A stretch of DNA of 64,000 nt from Symsagittifera roscoffensis. Lineage: Eukaryota > Xenacoelomorpha > Acoela > Convolutidae. The stretch is taken from positions 20,558,660 through 20,622,659 of the forward strand of contig NC_087069.1 of NCBI RefSeq assembly GCF_963678635.1. The letters are read 5' to 3'. Below the pieces are notes generated by a model that saw only the letters and a list, made by a program, of their open reading frames with translations, ran no database searches and was not told the DNA's origin. A program made the translations under genes and the position numbers. This document shows positions 1-12,199 of this stretch, piece after piece. Each line of letters starts with the position of its first letter. Position 1 is the stretch's first letter.

Positions 1-33
1 ATCTCATTCAGACGATGGGAAATACTTGAGGAG
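1..33 (+). CDS. MCM4-like gene, candidate penultimate exon (partial)
   Basis: The first 33 bases read ISFRRWEILEE in phase 0 and are followed at once by a plausible donor (GAG|GTAATA). The last exon at 5854 also begins in phase 0. Joined, the two fit the length and helix pattern of the MCM4 C-terminal winged helix just before the conserved end. Identity over these eleven residues is weak, so the assignment rests mainly on position, donor and phase. If correct, the intervening intron is 5.8 kb and contains the whole satellite array. The rest of the gene lies left of the window. Confidence 0.4.
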
Positions 34-470
34 GTAATATTGATAAATTTATTTACAAACTGTTAACAAGGTCTTCCGGTTGCTGTTTAAATAGCGCAGA
101 TATTCCGACTATGCGAATTTTTTATAACCAAATTTGAAAGGAAGAAAAGTCGTTTTTTTCCAGGAAAAGTCTTAATTTATTCAGGCCCAAATTTACTTCT
201 TGCGGTTTTGGTGGATTGCTTTTTTTTTAGTTCAGTTCATTTCCTTTGTTGAAAGGACGACTAACAGCAAAAATGAATAGGTCACGAAAAGTGTGATTGA
301 CTTCTACTTTCGAAAATGGAATTTAATTTTCAGATTTCCCAGCAAAATATTAGTTTTACCTTTTGATGCAGTTTTCAAGTTAGTTTAACTTTATCGAAAA
401 AGGCCACTCATTAATTGTTCTAGAAATTCGAAAGTTTTTCAAAATTCCTGTTCCTGTTTGATTTATTAAA

Positions 471-3400
471 CAGGTATTATGAAAACGTTTTTTTTTTCCA
501 GATGAGATCTGGTTTTTTTATTTTATTTATTTTTTTTTTATTTTATTTTATTTATTTTTTTTTAGACGCTTTTTCGCAAAATTCGCTTTCCCAAAAAACT
601 ACCCGTCAGATTCTCATAAAAGTGGTACCAATGGATTCAGTAGTGTTTCACCTACCTGCCTGCATGAAATTTAGGGCAATTTTTACCCTACCCCACCCCC
701 TACGGTCTTAGAAAAGCTTCACAACTCGTTACTTTTTTCACTTTTTGCCCATTTTTTCGGAAATTTTCGATTTCCTCAAAAACTACCCGTCCAGATTTGG
801 GATTAAGGGTTCAATCGATAGACCAGGTTGTAGGAAACTCCCATGCACAAGCGGCTGGTCCCTAATTTGCTTAGGGGAAGAGCTATAGACTTCGGAAAAG
901 TCACTTTTTTGAATTTTTTGCCTATTTTTTCGGAAATTATCGATTTCCTCAAAAACTACCCATCCAGATTTGGAATTAAGGCTTTAATCGATAGACCAGG
1001 TTGTAGGAAACTCCCCCGCACAAGCGGCTCGTCCTTAACTTGCCTAGGGGAAGAGCTATAGACTTAGGAAAAGTCACTTTTTTGACTTTTTTGGCCTTTT
1101 TTCAAATCTTTCCGATTTCCTCAAAAACTAGCCGTCCAGATTTAAGATTAAGGGTTTAATCGATAGACCAGGTTGTAGGAACCCCCCCTACACAAACGGC
1201 TTGTCCCTAATTTGTCTAGGGGAAGAGCTATACACTTAGGAATAGTCAATTTTTCGGTTTTTAGGCCATTTTTTCAAACTTTTTCGATTTCTTCAAAAAC
1301 TACCCATCCAGATTTGGGATTAAGGGTTTAATCGATAGACCAGGTTGTAGGAAACTCCCCTGCACAAGCGGCTGGTCCCTAATATGCTCAGGGGAAGAGC
1401 TATAGACTTGATTTTTTTGCCTATTTTTTCGGAAATTATCGATTTCCTCAAAAACTACCCATCCAGATTTGGAATTAAGGGTTTAATCGATAGACAAGGT
1501 TGTAGGAAACTCCCCTGCCCAAGCGGCTGGTCCCTAATTTGCTTAGGGGAAGCGCTATAGACTTAGGAAAAGTCACTTTTTTGATTTTTTGCCTATTTTT
1601 TCGGAAATTATCGATTTCCTCAAAAACTACCCATCCAGATTTGGAATTAAGGGTTTAATCGATAGACAAGGTTGTAGGAAACTCCCTCGCACAAGCGGTT
1701 GGTCCTTAACTTGCCTAGGGGAAGAGCTATAGACTTAGGAAAAGTCACTTTTTTGACTTTTTTGGCCTTTTTTCAAATCTCTCCGATTTCCTCAAAAACT
1801 ACCCGTCCAGATTTGGGATTAAGGGTTTAATCGATAGACCAGGTTGTAGGAACCCCCCCTACACAAACGGCTCGTCCCTAATTTATCTAGGGGAAGAGCT
1901 ATACACTTAGGAATAGTCAATTTTTCGATTTTTAGGCCATTTTTTCAAACTTTTTCGATTTCTTCAAAAACTACCCATCCAGATTTGCATAATGAATGCA
2001 TAAGCTTCTCTTTCACTTTTTTTTTGCGTAGGAAGGGCGCTATCGACTTGAGAAACCTGAAATTTTAAAACATTTTTAAAATAATCAATATTAAAATAAT
2101 CAAACAGGTCTCTCCAGCTTTCAGCTGGGCCCCTAGTTTGATTTATTAAACAGGTATTATGAAAACGTTTTTTTTTCCAGATGAGATCTGGTTTTTTATT
2201 TTTTTTTTTTTTTTTTTTGAGACGCTTTTTCGAAAAATTCGCTTTCCCAAAAAACTACCCGTCAGATTCTCATAAAAGTAGTACCAATAGATTCAGTAGC
2301 GTTTCACCTACCTGCCTGCATGAAATTTAGGGCAATTTTTACCCTACCCCACCCCCTACGGTCTTAGAAAAGCTTCACAACTCGGTACTTTTTTCACTTT
2401 TTGCCCATTTTTTCGGAAATTTTCGATTTCCTCAAAAACTACCCGTCCAGATTTGGGATTAAGGGTTCAATCGATAGACCAGGTTGTAGGAAACTCCCAT
2501 GCACAAGCGGCTGGTCCCTAATTTGCTTAGGGGAAGAGCTATAGACTTAGGAAAAGTAACTTTTTTGAATTTTTTGCCTATTTTTTCGGAAATTATCGAG
2601 TTCCTCAAAAACTACCCATCCAGATTTGGAATTAAGGGTTTAATCGATAGACCAGGTTGTAGGAAACTCCCATGCACAAGCGGCTGGTCCCTAATTTGCC
2701 TAGGGGAAGAGCTATAGACTTAGGAAAAGTCACTTTTTTGACTTTTTTGGCCTTTTTTCAAATCTTTCCGATTTCCTCAAAAACTACCCGTCCAGATTTG
2801 GGATTAAGGGTTTAATCGATAGACCAGGTTGTAGGAAACTCCCATGCACAAGCGGCTGGTCCCTAATTTGCCTAGGGGAAGAGCTATAGACTTAGGAAAA
2901 GTCACTTTTTTGACTTTTTTGGCCTTTTTTCAAATCTTTCCGATTTCCTCAAAAACTACCCGTCCAGATTTGGGATTAAGGGTTCAATCGATAGACCAGG
3001 TTGTAGGAAACTCCCATGCACAAGCGGCTGGTCCCTAATTTGCTTAGGGGAAGAGCTATAGACTTAGGAAAAGTAACTTTTTTGAATTTTTTGCCTATTT
3101 TTTCGGAAATTATCGAGTTCCTCAAAAACTACCCATCCAGATTTGGAATTAAGGGTTTAATCGATAGACCAGGTTGTAGGAAACTCCCATGCACAAACGG
3201 CTTGTCCCTAATTTGTCTAGGGGAAGAGCTATACACTTAGGAATAGTCAATTTTTCGGTTTTTAGGCCATTTTTTCAATTTTTTTCGATTTCTTCAAAAA
3301 CTACCCATCCAGATTTGGGATTAAGGGTTTAATCGATAGACCAGGTTGTAGGAAACTCCCCTGCCCAAGCGGCTGGTCCCTAATATGCTCAGGGGAAGAG

Positions 3401-4191
3401 CTATAGACTTGATTTTTTTGCCTATTTTTTCGGAAATTATCGATTTCCTCAAAAACTACCCATCCAGATTTGGAATTAAGGGTTTAATCGATAGACAAGG
3501 TTGTAGGAAACTCCCCTGCGCAAGCGGCTGGTCCCTAATTTGCTTAGGGGAAGCGCTATAGACTTAGGAAAAGTCACTTTTTTGATTTTTTGCCTATTTT
3601 TTCGGAAATTATCGATTTCCTCAAAAACTACCCATCCAGATTTGGAATTAAGGGTTTAATCGATAGACAAGGTTGTAGGAAACTCCCTCGCACAAGCGGT
3701 TGGTCCTTAACTTGCCTAGGGGAAGAGCTATAGACTAAGGAAAAGTCTTTTTTTTGACTTTTTTGGCCTTTTTTCAAATCTCTCCGATTTCCTCAAAAAC
3801 TACCCGTCCAGATTTGGGATTAAGGGTTTAATCGATAGACCAGGTTGTAGGAACCCCCCCCTACACAAACGGCTCGTCCCTAATTTATCTAGGGGAAGAG
3901 CTATACACTTAGGAATAGTCAATTTTTCGGTTTTTTAGGCCATTTTTTCAAACTTTTTCGATTTCTTCAAAAACTACCCATCCAGATTTGCATAATGAAT
4001 GCATAAGCTTCTCTTTCACTTTTTTTTGCGTAGGAAGGGCGCTATCGACTTGAGAAACCTGAAATTTTAAAACATTTTTAAAATAATCAATATTAAAATA
4101 ATCAAACAGGTCTCTCCAGCTTTCAGCTGGGCCCCAAGTTTGATTTATTAAACAGGTATTATGAAAACGTTTTTTTTTCCAGATGAGATCT

Positions 4192-4225
<34 letters not shown>

Positions 4226-5635
4226 AGACGCTTTTTCGAAAAATTCGCTCTCCCAAAAAACTACCCGTCAGATTCTCATAAAAGTGGTACCAATGGATTC
4301 AGTAGCGTTTCACCTACCTGCCTGCATAAAATTTAGGGCAATTTTTACCCTACCCCACCCCCTACGGTCTTAGAAAAGCTTCACAACTCGGTACTTTTTT
4401 CACTTTTTGCCCATTTTTTCGGAAATTTTCGATTTCCTCAAAAACTACCCGTCCAGATTTGGGATTAAGGGTTCAATCGATAGACCAGGTTGTAGGAAAC
4501 TCCCATGCACAAGCGGCTGGTCCCTAATTTGCTTAGGGGAAGAGCTATAGACTTCGGAAAAGTCACTTTTTTGAATTTTTTGCCTATTTTTTCGGAAATT
4601 ATCGATTTCCTCAAAAACTACCCATCCAGATTTGGAATTAAGGCTTTAATCGATAGACCATGTTGTAGGAAACTCCCATGCACAAGCGGCTGGTCCCTAA
4701 TTTGCCTTGGGGAAGAGCTATAGACTTAGGAAAAGTCACTTTTTTGACTTTTTTGGCCTTTTTTCAAATCTTTCCGATTTCCTCAAAAACTACGTCCAGA
4801 TTTGGGATTAAGGGTTTAATCGATAGACCAGGTTGTAGGAACCCCCCCCCTACACAAACGGCTTGTCCCTTATTTGTCTAGGGGAAGAGCTATACACTTA
4901 GGAATAGTCAATTTTTCGGTTTTTAGGCCATTTTTTCAAACTTTTTCGATTTCTTCAAAAACTACCCATCCAGATTTGGGATTAAGGGTTTAATCGATAG
5001 ACCAGGTTGTAAGAAACTCCCCTGCCCAAGCGGCTGGTCCCTAATTTGCTTAGGGGAAGAGCTATAGACTTAGGAAAAGTCACTTTTTTGATTTTTTTGC
5101 CTATTTTTTCGGAAATTATCGATTTCCTCAAAAACTACCCATCCAGATTTGGAATTAAGGGTTTAATCGATAGACAAGGTTGTAGGAAACTCCACTGCCC
5201 AAGCGGCTGGTCCCTAATTTGCTTAGGGGAAGCGCTATAGACTTAGGAAAAGTCACTTTTTTGATTTTTTTGCCTATTTTTTCGGAAATTATCGATTTCC
5301 TCAAAAACTACCCATCCAGATTTGGAATTAAGGGTTTAATCGATAAACAAGCTTGTAGGAAACTCCCTCGCATAAGCGGTTGGTCCTTAACTTGCCTAGG
5401 GGAAGAGCTATATACTTAGGAAAAGTCACTTTTTTTTTTTACTTTTTTGGCCTTTTTTCAAATCTTTCCGATTTCCTCAAAAACTACCCGTCCAGATTTG
5501 GGATTAAGGGTTTAATCGATAGACCAGGTTGTAGGAACCCCCCTACACAAACGGCTTGTCCCTAATTTGTCTAGGGGAAGAGCTATAGACTTAGGAAAAG
5601 TCACTTTTTTGACTTTTTTGGCCTTTTTTCAAATT
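471..5635. repeat. Satellite array, 172-bp monomer in three higher-order blocks
   Basis: About 23 monomers repeat with a period of 171-173 bp; the anchor GACCAGGTTGTAGG (or GACAAGG) falls near 821, 994, 1166, 1338, 1493, 1665, 1837 and onward to about 5526. One interval is shortened to about 155 bp. Each monomer has a T-rich spacer, TCCTCAAAAACTACCC, CCAGATTTGGGATTAAGG, TCGATAGACCAGG and GGGGAAGAGCTATAGAC. A distinct non-monomer header (CAGGTATTATGAAAACG, poly-T, then a different 240-bp stretch) recurs at 471, 2151 and 4153, marking blocks of about 1.7, 2.0 and at least 1.5 kb. Monomers at matching positions in different blocks are more alike than neighbours, which is the mark of higher-order duplication. 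172 is not a multiple of three, so the repeated short reading frames are not genes. Confidence 0.96.
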
Positions 5636-5853
5636 TAATTTTCTGTTTCTTTGCGTTCCTTGACTCTTTTCCAGCTGTCTGTTGGCTATGTTTTTGTTTT
5701 AAATCGTAACCAACCGAAAGGTAAAAAGCGGACTGAACCTACCAAAAAATTGAGGTCTTTTTAATGTTTGCATGAAGGCTATTACATAACCATTAAAGAA
5801 ATCAAGTACAAAGTCACTTTTGAAATTGTCGATCAATAATACCGTTGCTTCAG

Positions 5854-5970
5854 ATGAACTCTAAACGTGAGCTTCCCATCCGAAGAGACCTCTACCTTGC
5901 TGCTCTCAAAATACTACAGGAGGAAGAGTTCTTCACCATCACTGGCGATAACCTCAGACTGCTGGTGTAA
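5854..5970 (+). CDS. MCM4: MCM4-like DNA replication licensing helicase, last coding exon
   Basis: A good acceptor (ACCGTTGCTTCAG) is followed by 38 codons and TAA. The exon contains ALKILQEEEFFTITGD and then NLRLLV, which lines up with the C-terminus of animal MCM4 (remembered as [21 protein letters not shown]). MCM4 is one of six subunits of the MCM2-7 replicative helicase, acting in the nucleus at replication origins. This tail is the winged-helix end of the protein and carries no ATPase motif; the catalytic AAA+ part lies outside the window. Base composition is clearly less AT-rich than the surroundings, as expected for conserved coding sequence. AATAAA occurs at 6298-6303, a likely poly(A) signal. 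The MCM4 call rests on one short but distinctive segment; another MCM paralogue fits less well. Confidence 0.78.
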   Translation: MNSKRELPIRRDLYLAALKILQEEEFFTITGDNLRLLV

Positions 5971-7165
5971 ATTAAGCAGAACTAAAACTGCAAATTGGTA
6001 AGAAAACAAACTCTATCCTCTAACTGACTCTAAGCTGTCTATTCTGTTGCTTATCGTGCTTAATTTTTTTTGCAAAACTGTTGCTTTTTTGCTAATCTTG
6101 CCAAGAAATACTTTGTTTTTGAGTGCTACTGAATGCTAAAATGTTCCACCTGTTTATTGTGATGGTAATTGTAGTGATTGTTTCATTATGATCCTGATTG
6201 AATTCAGTCGGAGTATGGATTTAAAGAAGTACTTGGGTTCTTACCACCTAATTGTTCTAGCAAAAATTTTGCAGACAATAGAAATCTACATTTCTAGAAT
6301 AAAGTATGTAATAATTTGAAAAGAAAAAAAATGCATTTAGAAGTGTTCGAGAAAAAAATTGTCGTTTGATTATATGTCTCATGAAAGCATTGTGGATATG
6401 CATTGGATAAATATTTATTGTATTTTATCATAGCTTACTCTTCATTGTGTGCAATAATAATAGTTTTTGATGAGTCTGAATGTGCAATTTCTGAATGATG
6501 ACTAACTAATGCAATACGAACTTGAATATTGATAATTTGAACTTTGAATCAAACAGTTTGAAATTTTAGATAACACATTGTATGCCTATCTGACTTCTGA
6601 TTGAAAGCAACAATTGGATTTTTGAAGATAATTTGATGAATAATGAATCAAGCTTGATGTTATTTGTTATTTGGCAGTCTTGTGATTTGCATTGGAAGTT
6701 TATTCACTTGTAATTGTGATAAGCAAGTGAGCGTTACAGGCTGATGTCTTAATTTTCTTAATACAATTTTGTGTATGTCTCCTTCTTGACTACCCAGTGC
6801 CTGAGTAGGATATTCTTTTTTCTAGATTCCGGATGTTTATTAGGTAAAGGGGTACTGAAATAGATTTTAAAAATGCTAGAGTGAGGATTAACATCTCTAA
6901 AATAACCTAAGAATTTATGTAGTGAAACAATAGTAAAATTGTAGTTGTGTCAGCCACTCATCAGTTTTTGTCTTATCTATTCTGAAATCCAAGAATACAT
7001 ACCAGGTTTTTTCATTGCTTAGAATTTTGTTTGTATTTTCTTTTAACAAAATGAACACTGTGAAGATTCTCATATAAGTCTAGGTGATTGCGCTAAAGTT
7101 TTTTCCAGGAAAATCTTTACCCTTGCGATAAGCAAGGGTATTGCAATCGGGTACTAGACTTTTCT
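5971..7165. other. 3' UTR and AT-rich intergenic DNA
   Basis: Apart from the putative poly(A) signal I see no coding pattern, repeat unit or RNA gene here. Confidence 0.5.
6298..6303 (+). promoter_or_regulatory. Putative poly(A) signal of the MCM4-like gene
   Basis: AATAAA lies about 330 nt after the stop codon at 5970, on the same strand. I saw no closer canonical signal. Confidence 0.4.
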
Positions 7166-7169
7166 GTTA

Positions 7170-8280
7170 GATAACTTTGTTCGCAGATTATTCAAAATTA
7201 GAAATGGTAAATTTCGGTTCAGCTTATGTGTCTCAGGCCTATTTGGTCTTGAGGTAGCGAATACGCCTGGGACGACAAAGGTCGTGGGTTCGGATCTGAT
7301 GGGACGTTTTTTAAACTGGAAATAATTCTTTTCAAAAGAAATTGTCGGCTCATTATTTGTCTGCTTATGCTTTGTCGGTTTAGTTTGCACATCGCTGAAT
7401 TGTTTTTTTCCTGAACGCAATTTACATTAATGATGCTTTTAGTGTTTTGATTAAATTCTGCTTTTTGTAGTTTAACTAATTTCGAGTTCGTATGTTTTCT
7501 TCTGTTTTTTTTTGTTCACTTGAATTCGGCTTATATTTTTTTGCTTAATGACCTAGTTTTGCGTAATTTTAATGGAAACAAGTTTATAGGCTGACTTTTC
7601 GATTGCAAAAAAAGCTTAAATGATTTTCGAAACTACAGTTCACTTTTTCCATGACAGCAAAACTTGTTCCCTTTTCATTTTTCTTCGACTTGATAGGTTT
7701 CGTCCTATGTTATCGGCCTAATGGTCACATATTGCGTCTTAAATTTTGTGTGAGCGTGTGTTTGTTTTGAGGCTGAGGGAACTTGATAAATTTTATTAGC
7801 TATATAATTTTCGTGTTTTTTTGTTCCGGACTTTGTTTTTTTCCCTTTTCTACAGCTGAATAGTTTTAGGCTCATTTTGCAGTGGCCTAGTGACCTCATT
7901 TGCTTCATCTGACAAATTAAACCTTGTATGTGTGTGTTTTGAGGGTCTAAGGACTTCTTAAATTTTTATAGGTGATGCTGATATTTTCCGGCTTACAGGT
8001 CTGCTGCTAAGCTATTTTTGCCTTTGTAACCGCTTGCTAATTTTTCTTCCGATGCTAAGTTCATATTCTGTTTATTTGGTATGCTTTCCTTCAAAATAGG
8101 CCTGTTTCAATCTGATAAATCTAATTTTTCAGACAGTTTTGCTTTTTCGAGTTTTCCTAATTATCGGCTTTCTCGTTTTGTATCGCAAGTGGTGTGTAAA
8201 ATATTAATAACTACAATTGAGCATTCATGTATTTTAAAGCATTTATGAATGCCCTTCGGTATATATGCTCTTTTTGGGTT
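7170..8280. repeat. Dispersed ~1 kb repeat, copy A, with tRNA-like head
   Basis: This stretch matches 11140-12170 along its length with many small indels. Shared landmarks, in order, are a tRNA-like head, AAACTGGAAA, TGTCGG(T/C)TTAGTT, TTTAGTGTT(T/G)TGATT, TTCCGGCTT and CTCGTTTTGTATCGCAA (copy B: CTTGTTTTGTATCGCAA). The shared order points to a single ancestral element about 1 kb long. I see no intact reading frame in either copy. It could be a non-autonomous retroelement or an old segmental duplication. Confidence 0.6.
7236..7306 (+). repeat. tRNA-like (SINE-head-like) segment, copy A
   Basis: A 71-nt segment ends in GGGTTCGGATCT (7286-7297), close to the pol III B box consensus GGTTCGANTCC. 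A loose A-box-like TTGGTCTTGAGGTAGCG lies about 40 nt upstream. It does not fold as a clean functional tRNA by eye, and it heads a repeat that recurs at 11191, so a tRNA-derived SINE-type head is more likely than a tRNA gene. Confidence 0.4.
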
Positions 8281-9024
8281 CAATTGGATTTCATTTACTA
8301 GAAGTTAGGTTAATATCACACGACAAAAACGAACAAGGAAATGTCGCGAAAAAGCGTGATAGAATTCTTTTTTCTAAACTGAGAATAAAATTATAGGTTT
8401 TCCTGCGGAATTAAAAAATCTACCAGTTGAACCCCCGTTTGCTCAAGTTGGACTATTTTTTTGAAAAAACACCAATCAGATATTGCTCACGAAATCGAAA
8501 AAGCTTTAGTGTAATATAAAAGTTTTAAAAAAAATCGAAAGGTGAAGTTTTCTAAAAACAAATCAGATATTTTTCTGCTTCCTTGCGGAAATTTACTCTT
8601 TTTCAACTACTGCTATGTTTCATTATTCTAATCACATCAAATAGGGCTTTGATTACACCCGCGCAATAGCGAGCGTAAAGTCATTTTTTGAAGCATTTTA
8701 TGCGAAGTGTCATATTACGAAGTTGAATCTGCTGTTTTGTAGCCAGTGCTTGTCTATAGTCAACCGTGGCGCAGATACAAGGACATGAGACCCGGAATCT
8801 TTTTCGGTATATATCATACAATTTATGATATGTAGTGTGTTTACCAGTGGTTTGAAAAATCTACCCATTTATCCAGTTAGGTTAAATTGGGTTAACTTTA
8901 AGGAAGAAAGTCTATCATAAACAATTCTCGAAACTCAAAGAGCATAGATTTGGTAGTTTTTCAAATTTCAGTTCAAAACTATTCAGATTTCAAATTTACT
9001 GATTTTTGGTAAACTTTTCTTGAA

Positions 9025-9084
9025 GGCGGTTGACTCTAGTTAAGCATCTACTTAACGGCAGAAGTTTGATTCCCGGATTGGGTG
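9025..9084 (+). repeat. Third tRNA-like segment with B-box-like sequence
   Basis: GGCGGTTGACTCTAG is followed by AAGTTTGATTCCCGG, with a B-box-like GTTTGATTCCC at 9064-9074. Box spacing is tRNA-like, but no convincing acceptor stem is seen. It is probably a separate tRNA-derived repeat. Confidence 0.3.
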
Positions 9085-10529
9085 ATTTTTTTTAAAGTTC
9101 AGATATTTATTGTTTGCAACTTCTTGCAAAAAACTTAGAAAATTGCCGTATTTTGATTAAATTTGCGAAAAGCAGCTAAAGTAATAACACTTACTATTTG
9201 CTAATGGTTGCTTCGGGAGGTACAAAGTTAGGTACAAAACTCTCAAATAAAAATTATGAAGAATTTAGTCGTAAAATGCACGAAAACACGCGAGTGACCT
9301 AATTTTAAAATAGATTTTCAACATTAGATTTCCATGCGAAAAGAACTTCAGCAGTATAATTTAGTCCTCTAAAATTGAGTAATTTTTTTGAGTATATGTC
9401 GACTATAAAAGAGGAAGAATTTCTGTGTGCTTGATTATACATCTTTCTAAATTTTAATTACGCAGATGGTTCATCATTTATGTAAATCGTGTAATGCTTA
9501 ATTTTTTGCAGAAAAAATCTCAAAATTTTTGCACTCTCAAATTTGATTACTGGTGGTTTGATTATTGACTTTTTTCTTTTCAGTCTTCTTTCCTCTGCTA
9601 AAATACACCTCCCTCTCCACAAAAAAAAAACAACTAGCTTTGGCAATATTTGGAACAGTCAAGTGAGTCATAAACTCACATGATCGCAAAATTAATTTTG
9701 TTCTTATGGAGTTATATTTGATCTTTTCTTGCAAGAAACTTTGGCTCTTTTTTCTTCCCCCCCCCCCCCCACCTCACTCAAACATAAATTTTATGGTCTA
9801 ACGAGTGGTTTTACAAGGTTAATTATGAAGACCATATATGCTTGCTATGGCCTAATTAGTCTGCATGTCAATTTTCACGACAATCAGAAAATGTTGCAAA
9901 AATGTTGTCTAAATAATCGATAATCATGGCAAATTTAGAGAATGAACCCAGCGAAATTTTTGAACTTGTCTGCATTTTAAATGGTTTTTTCATTCGAATT
10001 TTCAATGTTGGTTGTAAATCAACACTTATTTCAGTTTCATTTTTTGCTTTATTTTGTAAAAAAAAAAAACTTCACATTAAAAATTTTTTTTGGCTGAAAT
10101 GGGTTTGGTTAATGTTATAGCTGTCTAAAATCGCTGTTTGAAGCACCATAATCCATTGGGCGTGAATTTTTCGTGGATCAAGATAACGTATATCTCAATT
10201 TTTTCAGGCTTAACAGCCTTCTGTCTGCTCAGTTTCCGCTGTATGATTTTTGTTTTTTAATGCTGATGTAATACTGACAATTGTGTTTCTCATTATACTT
10301 CATCAAATTCAACTGCAATCTAGACAACGTATAAAAAGTTCTTTCAAATCTTTTTTGAATTTACATTGTGGACTCACGCTTTCGTCCTATTTTTTCGTTA
10401 GCTGACCTGATAATTTTTTTGTTGTACCGCAAATAGTGCAAAGCTCCACTTTATCATTTTTTGTGAAATTTCTACTCTACTTTTTGCAGTTTTCAACAAA
10501 ATTCGATCCTAAACGAAAACATTCATCGC

Positions 10530-10990
10530 ATGTTAAGCAATCCCACCAGAACCCCACGCCGTACGTTTTCTGTTTACACTAGCCATCTCCTCAATCTACC
10601 GCCCGTCCCCCGCTCCCGAGCTTACCGCCTTGTCCGCCGCTTTAAACAAACAACCCCTATCCTCCGCTTTTAACGAACAACCCCCATCCTCCGCTTTTAA
10701 CAAACAACCCCCATCCCCTCCACTTTCACTATGGAGAAGGGGAAGGGGGTAAACGAGAAGAAAATGTAGCTGTCACGCCCAGGCACGTGTCCAATTTGCC
10801 AACACCCCAATCGATGGGAATCCTAACAAGACACAAGAAAGTATGCCGACAAAACTCAGAGCCAGCAACAAATTCATACCAACAATAACCTGTCGACATT
10901 GCATGCCTTACATAAGGTCGGTAAGGCCAGTCAAGTCAAATTTTGGGACAGGAAGTAAACGCGGTGGTTGGGGTTGGGTACACTGTTGGG
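10530..10990 (+). pseudogene. GC-rich degenerate coding-like segment, possible retroelement remnant
   Basis: Base composition jumps to C-rich here, unlike both flanks. ATG at 10530 opens 47 codons rich in Pro, Arg and Leu before TAA at 10671. Downstream, around 10770-10880, two frames together suggest a Cys2-His-Cys finger (PGTCPICQ in one frame, ILTRHKKVC in another), interrupted by a frameshift and stops. Such fingers occur near the N-terminus of some non-LTR retrotransposon ORFs, but I cannot name a family. I treat it as a decayed fragment. Confidence 0.35.
10637..10717. repeat. 27-bp minisatellite, three units
   Basis: Three tandem copies of CCGCTTTTAACAAACAACCC followed by CCATCCT, with period exactly 27, start at 10637, 10664 and 10691. 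They differ by only a few substitutions. Confidence 0.9.
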
Positions 10991-11139
10991 CCTACGAATA
11001 AAATTAATAGTCTCAGAAAAAGTTTCAAAAGTGGATGTTAACCAATTATTATCGAAAAGAAAAAAAATTAAATTTGCTTTGAAACTTTAAAATATCTATT
11101 CCAGACTTTTTTTGCGTTAACAACTTGGTGAAAAGAATC

Positions 11140-12170
11140 AATTGGTATCTGGGTTCATAAAGATTTTCAATTTCTAACGCCTACCGCACACTTAGTTTGG
11201 AGGCAACGAATGCACCTAGGAGGGCAAACGTCCTAGGGTTGACTCTGCCAGGACCTGCTTTTTTTTTCAAACTGGAAAAATTTCATAAAAATGGTCGGCT
11301 TTTTATTGTATGCTTATGTTGTGTCGGCTTAGTTAGTTGCCATACTGCAGATTTGATTGTTTTTTTTTAGTTTTTTTCCTTTTCATAGTTACTTTTAGTG
11401 TTGTGATTTACCTCTGCTGTTTGTAGCTTTACTAACCTTACCTTGACTTATGTTTTGTCGGCTTAGTTGCCCTATTGTAGAATTTATTTTTTCATTTTTT
11501 TTACATTATAGTTGCTTTTGATGTTGTGATTTACCTCTGCTGCTTGTAATTTTATTAACCTTGACTTTGTATTTTTTTTGTTTGAAAATTTTAATCTACC
11601 CATAAGATTTTGTCCTGTTTTTTTTATCGGCTTAATGACATAATTTTGAGTCGTTTTTAACGGAAACATATTTTTAAAGCTTACCTCTCGGTCGCACAAA
11701 ATGCTAAAAATCTTAACAGAAATAAGAGTTCAAGTTTTTCCTGACAACAATTTTTTTATTTGCCTTCTTTGGTCTTCACAGATTTCGGCCAATATTATAT
11801 TATCTTAGTGGACTCATATTGTTTCATTTGACCAGCAAAAATTTTTTTTTGAGCGTTTGTCAGTTTTGAGGATGAGGGGAACCTGGAACCTACTAACTTT
11901 TCAGAAAATCTTTTAATTATTTGGCTCACAGGGTTTCTGCCTAGGTATTTCCGGCTTTGTTACCACTGGGTAATTTATCTTGCGATGCTTATTTCGTTTT
12001 TTTTTATCATGGCATATTTTTCTCAACACTAGTCTTGTTCATTGTGATAGATCTAGTACTTTCGACATTTCGGGTTTTTTTAAAAAAAACTGTTTTCTTG
12101 TTTTGTATCGCAATTGGTGTGAAGCTCAGCTTAGCCTCCTTGTGATAATTTGTGGTTACTGATCTGATGT
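11140..12170. repeat. Dispersed ~1 kb repeat, copy B, with tRNA-like head at 11191-11256
   Basis: Second copy of the repeat at 7170-8280, in the same orientation. Its head contains GGGTTGACTCT (11236-11246) where copy A has GGGTTCGGATCT. Related fragments (TTTGTATCGCAA, TTGTACCGCAAATAG) also occur near 12575 and 10425, so there are more than two partial copies. Confidence 0.6.
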
Positions 12171-12199
12171 CTTTTGAAAAACAAAAGACTTAATAAAAA

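Noticed and set aside
502..5565. Repeated ~60-75 codon ORFs starting MHKRLVPNL on +
   Set aside because: They are one satellite monomer read across its unit. The 172-bp period shifts frame in every unit and none has splice or coding support.
9025..9084. Functional tRNA gene
   Set aside because: B-box-like sequence only; no acceptor-stem pairing or clean cloverleaf by eye.
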